Positions 58,041 to 64,000 of a stretch of 64,000 nt of DNA are shown here, in pieces. Position 1 is the stretch's first letter; each line of letters begins with the position of its first letter. Source of the stretch: Bombardia bombarda (lineage: Eukaryota; Ascomycota; Sordariomycetes; Sordariales; Lasiosphaeriaceae); NCBI GenBank assembly GCA_030512295.1, contig JAULSR010000004.1:1612001-1676000 (forward strand), written 5' to 3'. The notes beneath the pieces were generated by a model, which saw nothing but the letters and a program-made list of their open reading frames with translations, searched no databases and was not told the origin of the DNA. Both the position numbers and the translations under genes were made by a program.

Positions 58041-58613
58041 CTGGCGCGTTACCGTTCTGCGTCGGGACAATGACGATCATGGCATGGCATATGGCATATG
58101 GCACTGTAAATCTACAACTATCAAAGGCGGAGATGGATGTGAATGGCGTCTGGGCGAGCTAAAGTGAATCTACGGGGACGGTTTTTCAGCACGATGTGAT
58201 AGCGAAAGAAGATGTCAAGAATCATTATCGTGTTGTGCTTTTCGGGGTTTATCATAAAAGCCTCCTTTATTCATGTCTCGTGGCTTGTTGGGGGGTTGAC
58301 TTTATGCGGCAACCCCATTCCTCCTATTCATTCTGTTGTTGGACCATTCATGGGCTCCATAAAAGATGTAGGCAAGTTAAAAGAAGAAAGAGGGGTATAT
58401 GCTAGTAAACAAAAAACAAGACCAATGAAGGCTAAGATAAACGTGGAGAGATGTGCATCCATCAAATGAAGTATACGAAAATAGTGCTATGCTTCAAACA
58501 AGGGTAAAGAGTCTATAGGAACTTGCATATATGAAATGAAGTTTTGGGACGCCCACGTCGTTGTGAGCTTTTATTCGTCGCTGGGAGATGATGTACAGAC
58601 GAATAATATCCCA
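58041..58613. other. Convergent 3' intergenic region
   Basis: Between metallothionein and the second zinc-finger gene. No gene supported. Confidence 0.5.
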
Positions 58614-60071
58614 TCAAAGAAAGTCGACATCTTGCCAGAACTCCATCGACATGCCGTGCCTATCGCTGCTGTCTTCAAGGCCAACTTGCTGAGTATCGGC
58701 ATAAGTCGCCACGTTTTGTTGCTGGAAGTCGGCGTTGACATTTGGCGGGGGTGTTGAGAAGTTCATCGGCGAATGGGGGTGTGGGTAAGGTTGGGAATCG
58801 ACATGAGTGGCTGGGCCTTCATGCTGGAAGCTGGCGTAATCATTTGGCTGGGACATTGAGAAGTTCGTTGTCAAATGAGGGTGTGGAGAAGACTGTTGCA
58901 TTGTCTGATGATTGGCCTGGCCGATACTGCAAATGTCCTTCACAGGCAGGCTGAACTCCAATGGCAAGCTTGGAAGAGGTGACTTTGAAGGCGTATCATA
59001 AGGTTCGGTGCCAAGGATAACAGCACAAGTGAGTAGCAGCTGGATATCTGAGAAATGGCGAGTCTCGAGCACCTTTCTCAACACCCTTGTGGTGTGCGGT
59101 TGCCATTGGAGATCCACGCCGAACCCACCAACTGCCAGGTGCTGCAACATATTTCTGAAGCGGGTCGAATATGACCAGTCTCGGTGTGAAAAGCGATCAC
59201 GGTGGTAGTGGTTGGCGACGTGCTTAAAGTACTCATCAGCCTTTTGAGACGCATCTTGATCGCCGGATGCCTCAAAGACCACGTCACAGAAGCCGCAAGA
59301 GAAGACGACTTGGGGACATAGCGCAACTTCGGCTTTCTTGCAATTGGACTTGGTGTTTTGGTGAACTTCCTTCATGTGTGAAACGAAAGCCGATCTCCAG
59401 TCGAAGACAGAGGAACAGCCAGGCTCGGGGCATTGCCACTGTGTATCAGTGTGATGAGACCCCTCGAAATGTCGGATAAGGTCAGCTTTGCGTGCGACAG
59501 AGGATGTAATGCCGACCTCAAAGCAGAAGGGGCACTCCAACCGCTCAATGGGTTTCCGCTTGGGGGCATGATGATTGGGGGCTGGCCTATGGGTCTCTTT
59601 GAGGTATGCAGCTGGGGGCCTTGTTGGTAGTTGAGGTGTAGAGCTTCTAATAGTATGGTTAGATAGGAGAGGAGAATGTATGCTGCTGGTAGCCGAGTTT
59701 GTGTCGAAGATGTCCGTTCTAGATGACTGGTTGGCAAAGAAAACATCGTCTGTGCGAAAGCTGGGCCATGTCGAGGCGGGTGACGGCTGAGAGCACATGG
59801 CTTCAGGTTCAAACTAATCAGTAACAAAAACACATGTGCAGGTCTTAACCACTGAACACAACCTACTCAGTGGGTGCTGAGCTTCCAAGGCTAGCGTCAG
59901 TGCTTTACCGTGCTCGTTAAGATATGGCATGATGGTCCTAAGGATTGCCATGACATCTCGTAACTGATATCGAGCCATAAGCTGACGGACGGGTTCCTGG
60001 CTCTCCATAGCTGCGCCCGTAAGGTTGGTAGAGGATGGAGACGGAGAGATAGTGTCGTAAAGACAGTTCAT
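58614..60071 (-). CDS. Second C2H2-type zinc-finger protein; exon junction unresolved
   Basis: The main frame, 58614-59798 or slightly upstream, has LECPFCFEVGITSSVARKAD plus HFEGSHHTDTQWQCPEPGCS and HMKEVHQNTKS, i.e. C2H2-like fingers, then FSCGFCDVVFEASGDQDASQ and HVANHYHRDRFSHRDWSYST, a block common in fungal zinc-finger proteins of unknown role. The C-terminus has two Pro/His/Asn-rich near-repeats (PHPHLTTNFSMSQPNDYASF and PHPHSPMNFSTPPPNVNADF). Upstream, ATG 60071 begins a second open frame (RQLMARYQLRDVMAILRTIM, LNEHGKALTLALEAQHPL) that is probably the first exon. The best donor (GTAGGT, 59861) is in the wrong phase for the GATTAG acceptor, so either a weak phase-0 donor (GTGGTT or GTTAAG) is used or the upstream frame is not joined. 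It may be a transcription factor, by inference only. Confidence 0.65.
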
Positions 60072-60987
60072 GTACTGGTAAAGGGTAGAGTGGGCGATGT
60101 GGAAATGATATGAACCAAAATGTGGAGGAGCTTGAGGCTATATGTGAGCTTGAGTCGAAGAGAGGACTGGGAGTATCTTTATATAACCGTTTAAGCAAAG
60201 AGCTTATTCATAAGTCAGTAGAGAAATGGGAGTGAGGAGAAATATATCTAATTTTGTTTATTCCTTTAAAACTATCTCTACGATCTGGACCCTTAAAAAT
60301 GGGGATCGGGATGGGCCGCACACGTTGCACCTGTCAGGGTTGAAGTCGATAAGGCACTCGTTTAGTACTTGATTGAACTGGAAGACGGCTGTGTGCTGTG
60401 TGATATTTGTGCGAGTAAAGTAGGTACGTACACTCCCCCTCCCGTTTCCGTATTGAAGCTGGGCACCCTAGAAGTACGTTTGAAGTCCCGTTATTGTAGT
60501 CCAGCTAGAGCCTGATCTGCGTCTAACTTTCTTTCTTAACGCCGCACTGGTAATAATGCAACTCCAAGGCAAGGCAGATAGAGTGGTGTGCATGCGGAGA
60601 TAGAGTACACAGTAAAGTACACAGTAGGTGGCCAGTAGTGCGCATGCCCCAGGAACGCCAGACTCAGAGAGCCTCACTACGCAATACGCCAGCAGCCAAT
60701 GGCCAGGATGCAAGCTGGGGATCCCGTGGTCCGGGCAACTCAGCCGTGTCTGTCCATCAGCAATTGATAGCGCCAATAGGTGCGATACAAGAATTCAACA
60801 AAAAACAATTTCCGCCTTTGATCGTACTGGTACCTAAAAGGTGTGCCAGAAGCTGTCGCCTCATTGCCCGGCTACAGTGAGTGCTGAGATCGGCGTCGTT
60901 GCATGTCATGGTGGGATGGATTGGGATGCGTTAATCCTATATTGGACGGGAGTTAGGGAAACGTCGGGTATATTGGCGGGAGGGGAA

Positions 60988-61052
60988 CCCCTGCATGCAT
61001 GTCCTTGTACCGGCGCGACGCGACCCCTGCATGCCTTCCATTTGTACCGGCG
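60988..61052. repeat. Diverged tandem duplication, period 36-37 nt
   Basis: CCCCTGCATGC occurs at 60988 and 61024, and TTGTACCGGCG at 61005 and 61042, in the same order, so one unit of about 36 nt has been duplicated. Confidence 0.7.
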
Positions 61053-61069
61053 GCGGGGCGGTGCAACTG

Positions 61070-61378
61070 CCCCTCCAAATGCAACAACATGGTGGAAGAA
61101 TGCACATATGCAACATGCAATAAGGGGCTAATACATTGCTGTTAACGGGGTCTAAGTAGGGGTCAGTAGACCCTGTAATATAATAAGCATAAGCCTAAAA
61201 TTAGAGTTATAGCGGTAAGTTCACTATGGTTTTTTTTTATGGACTTTTCCTGGAAAATATAGTGGACAAAGATTAAAAGGAGTACCTAAAAAGGGCCCCA
61301 CTTTGCTCCCTCTCTTGTTGCAATGCCCCCTCAAATTGTAGTGCTATGCCCGGTCTGGCTTTGTTGCATTTACAGGGG
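61070..61378. mobile_element. Possible MITE or transposon remnant with short inverted ends
   Basis: CCCCTCCAAATGCAACAA at 61070-61087 matches the reverse complement of 61361-61378 (CCCCTGTAAATGCAACAA) at 16 of 18 bases. The 309-nt unit between has an AT-rich centre and no coding capacity. The right end extends as CTACAGTAGGGTCCCC, which resembles the ends of Tc1/mariner-like elements, but no clear target duplication was found. Could also be chance plus local duplication. Confidence 0.35.
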
Positions 61379-62536
61379 ACCCTACTGTAGCCTTTTCCAT
61401 ATTCTCCAAGCCGATATCGCTCAGGCTACCACGAGGAGTGACGGAGAGGGGCACACCAGAATGCATATGTTTATGCGGATGTCAAAAACCGCCACAAATC
61501 AGTTTGCGCGTCAAAACCAATCCTTTGACGTACTGTCGTTACCATACATCATGTACGAACCGTGACTGATATACCATGTTGAATGAGGCCCCACGAAGTA
61601 ATCTAGTTCAGAGTTCGATCGAAATCGTTGCCCTGAATAAAGATTGCCCAGACATGAGTGCTTTCCAGCTAGCGGTCAGCTAAAACCTTGCAGTAGCATG
61701 CTGCAACACCCCGAAATCGTTAGAGCTGCTTTACTGACTTCCCGAAAAAGAAAAAGAGCAGTCTAGGCTTTGACAAAGCTGTAGAGCCAGTGGTATCGGG
61801 ATGGAAATTCATGGTGAACGTTTCATATGCTCATCTGCGTGATACCTTTATTATATAGGAACAAGCTGCATGTGGTACATGACGTATGCGAGATTACCAA
61901 AGGCCTAAGAAGCTGTACCATCTTCTCGGCAATCTTTGAAAATGTTGAATATTTTTGTAATATTAGTTAGCAAGCTGACGTCGATCCTAAGCGTTTTGTG
62001 GATGCAAGCAAGAGACTCTCCCAGGTAAGGTAATGCACAAGTGCCGCTTATCTAGGTACCTAGGTAGTCTTACATCTCCTGCAACTTGGGCAAGACGAAC
62101 TGCGAAGCATCAACCAACTAATGCAATGCAATGCCTTTGTAACATTGCGGTCGCAAAATTCTGGATCTATGATCAAGTAAGCAAGTTCAGTAGCATCTGG
62201 GAAGCGGCAGCAAATCCTGTTCAAACCATGGTATCCATTCACTCAAATATATACAGTCCCCCTTAAAGGTGGATAATCTTTTGCTGGTTGCAAGTACTCA
62301 CTTTTGATGTGTTCACTCCCGCTCCAAACCAGACCTTGCTACCAATTCGCAACCGTGCTTTTGCCTGCCCAATAATGCAGTATATGATGAATTCGGATAC
62401 CGAAGCATACCGGCTTTCCCTTTCCCCAAATCACAACCTCAATAATCGAAAGCCGTCGCCGAGAAGGCAATGCAAATGCAAACTCATCCATCATGGATAA
62501 ACCCTCCAAATTAATGCGCCTCACAGATCTCATGAC

Positions 62537-64000
62537 TTATCCGTGAAGGCCCGATGTGCGCTGCCGCATAACCTCTCGCCTTTTCTTGTCCTTGGCTGTT
62601 TTTCATGTCAGTTGAGTCACATTATGAGAAAAGATTAAAGGGGCACATACCGCTATCCCAAGTAATAAACTCATGAAGGGCGGAGCCAGCGGGCACCATG
62701 GGGAGCACGGGCACCTTCTTGTCCGTCACCACCTCGAGCAGAGCAGGACCATCCGACTCAATCAGCCACTTCAGGCTGGCGGTGACGTCTTCGGCCTTGA
62801 TTACGCGTCTGTGCTGAATACCCATAGCGTCTGCCAGCTTCATGAAGTCTGGGTTCTTCTGGTGAGTGTGCGAGTAGCGATCCTCGTAGAACAGGTTCTG
62901 CCATTGCGTAACCATGCCTTGTTCTTCGTTGTTCAGCACAATAACCTTGACACCGATGTTGAACTGCGCGGCAGTCCCCAGTTCCGTCAACGTCATGCAG
63001 AAGGATGCATCGCCATCAATATCAATAACAAGAGCGTCAGGCTTAGCCACCTTGGCTCCGATGGCAGCCGGCAAACCGAAGCCCATCGTCCCCAGACCAC
63101 CAGAAGTGATCATGGTGCGGGGGTGCCTCCAGCGGAAATGCTGAGCTGTCCACATCTGATGCTGGCCAACTCCGGTTGCGATGTAAGTCGTCTCCTTGCG
63201 GTGAGCAGTAAGATTACTGAGCTCCTCAATCAAGGCTTGCGGCTTGATCATGTCGTTTGAATCACCACGATCAAAGTCAGACAAGGGCCACTTTGCCTTC
63301 CACGCATTGATCTTGTCGAACCATTCTTGCCTGTCCGACATGGACTTGGCCGTAACCTGAGGAATAAGCAACTCCAGATTGACACCGACATCGCCCTCGA
63401 CGGCCTCAGTGGCTTGAACAACCTTGTTGATGTTCTTTGGCATGATCTCAAAGTGAACAATACCACCACGGCCCTCTGCGGCAGCAGCCTTAGCACCGGG
63501 TGCAAACTTGGAAATGTTAAGGGTCACGCGATCATCAAACCGCCCTCCGAGGCAGATAATGAGATCGGCTTCCTGCATAGCCATGTTCGCATACGCGGCG
63601 CCGTGCATACCCAGCATATGAAGAGACTTCTCGTCCAACTCGTCAAAGGCGCCGAGACCGAGAAGAGTGGTGGTGACGGGGATCGAGGCCTTCTCCGCAA
63701 GGGCTCTCAAAAGTTCACTGCCATTCTCCGAGAGAACGATTCCCTGACCAGCGTAGATAACAGGCTTTTTCGCAATGTTGATGAGATCGGCGACGCGACG
63801 AATCGAAGAATCTAGCTGCTTTCTGCTGAGATCGAGGGCAGCGCGGGAGGCGGCGCTGGGGAGTGTGGGAATGGTAGAGTCGGTGGGGATGGCTCTTCTC
63901 AGGATACCGGCGGTGATATCCTTGGGCAAGTCGACCAGCACAGGACCAGGCCTTCCACTTGTGGCAATCTCGAAGGCCTCGTTAATCCTTCGGGGCATTT
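62537..64000 (-). CDS. ILV2: Acetolactate synthase, catalytic subunit (5'-partial in window)
   Basis: Exons 62651 to beyond 64000, and 62537-62595, with a 55-nt intron (GTATGT donor, AAAACAG acceptor); 475 residues are visible. The sequence begins inside the central domain (RRINEAFEIATSGRPGPVLV) and includes the FAD-binding part (GLGAFDELDEKSLHMLGMHG, ADLIICLGGRFDDRVT) and the thiamine-diphosphate motif from DIDGDASFCMTLTELGTAAQ to VIVLNNEEQGMVTQWQNLFY. The last exon adds KDKKRREVMRQRTSGLHG, like the yeast C-terminus. The enzyme makes acetolactate from pyruvate, the first common step to valine, leucine and isoleucine, in mitochondria. The presequence and N-terminal domain lie past the window end. 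The intron is needed; without it the protein would end abnormally in CPFNLFS. Confidence 0.96.

Larger units (their letters stand above)
60072..62536. other. Intergenic region, 2.5 kb, with repeat-like sequence
   Basis: No gene supported. Contains the tandem duplication at 60988-61052, an inverted repeat pair at 61070-61378 and a CTAGGTACCTAGGTA palindrome at 62052-62066. Confidence 0.5.

Noticed and set aside
1..64000. A biosynthetic cluster or other multi-gene system
   Set aside because: The genes belong to unrelated housekeeping and stress functions, and I saw no polyketide, peptide synthetase or terpene core enzyme, and no conserved operon-like grouping.

Overview
This is nuclear DNA from a filamentous ascomycete (Pezizomycotina, most likely a Sordariomycete). 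The basis is short GT-AG introns of about 37 to 95 nt, third positions rich in C and G inside genes, gene order on mixed strands without operons, and fungal gene families such as Egt1, Svf1, an AA9 polysaccharide monooxygenase, a Neurospora-like copper metallothionein and a Pbi2-type inhibitor. There is no plasmid, virus, CRISPR array or rRNA, and I found no tRNA. Gene structures were spliced by hand from donor and acceptor sites, reading phase and family conservation.

Layout. 0-6.3 kb: partial radical SAM gene, an unrecognised coiled-coil protein, a NECAP endocytic adaptor (-) and eIF2B alpha (+). 8.2-12.1 kb: a 12-exon ergothioneine synthase gene, egt1 (-). 12.1-16.9 kb: gene-poor. 16.9-19.5 kb: a double GFA-domain protein (+) facing a ribokinase (-) whose frame is broken. 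20.5-23.8 kb: a large C2H2 zinc-finger protein (-). 23.8-27.8 kb: gene-poor. 27.8-29.7 kb: a tentative small gene with a split start codon and a membrane acetyltransferase-like gene (+) with a broken frame. 30.8-34.2 kb: a divergent histone H4 variant (-) and SVF1 (-). 34.9-41.9 kb: mitochondrial ribosomal protein L11, a HAL4/SAT4-type kinase and HSP10 (all +). 44.0-49.9 kb: AA9 LPMO (+, broken frame) facing BMS1 (-). 51.0-55.7 kb: a small protease inhibitor (+), a mitochondrial PDH/BCKDH kinase (+) and galactokinase (-). 57.9-60.1 kb: copper metallothionein (+) and a second zinc-finger gene (-). 62.5-64.0 kb: the 3' part of acetolactate synthase (-), running off the window.

The genes do not form a cluster for one pathway. 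They are mostly housekeeping genes: translation initiation, ribosome assembly, mitochondrial translation and chaperoning, branched-chain amino acid and sugar metabolism. A few concern stress or environment: ergothioneine, metallothionein, Svf1, LPMO. I saw no undescribed multi-gene system.

The points most worth a second look are a long Asn-Gly repeat inserted inside Egt1, tandem 14- and 22-nt microexons in the same gene, the intron-rich H4 variant with a new C-terminal tail, three genes whose frames are each restored by one extra base in a C/G run, and an inverted pair of 15-nt minisatellites around the eIF2B alpha gene.
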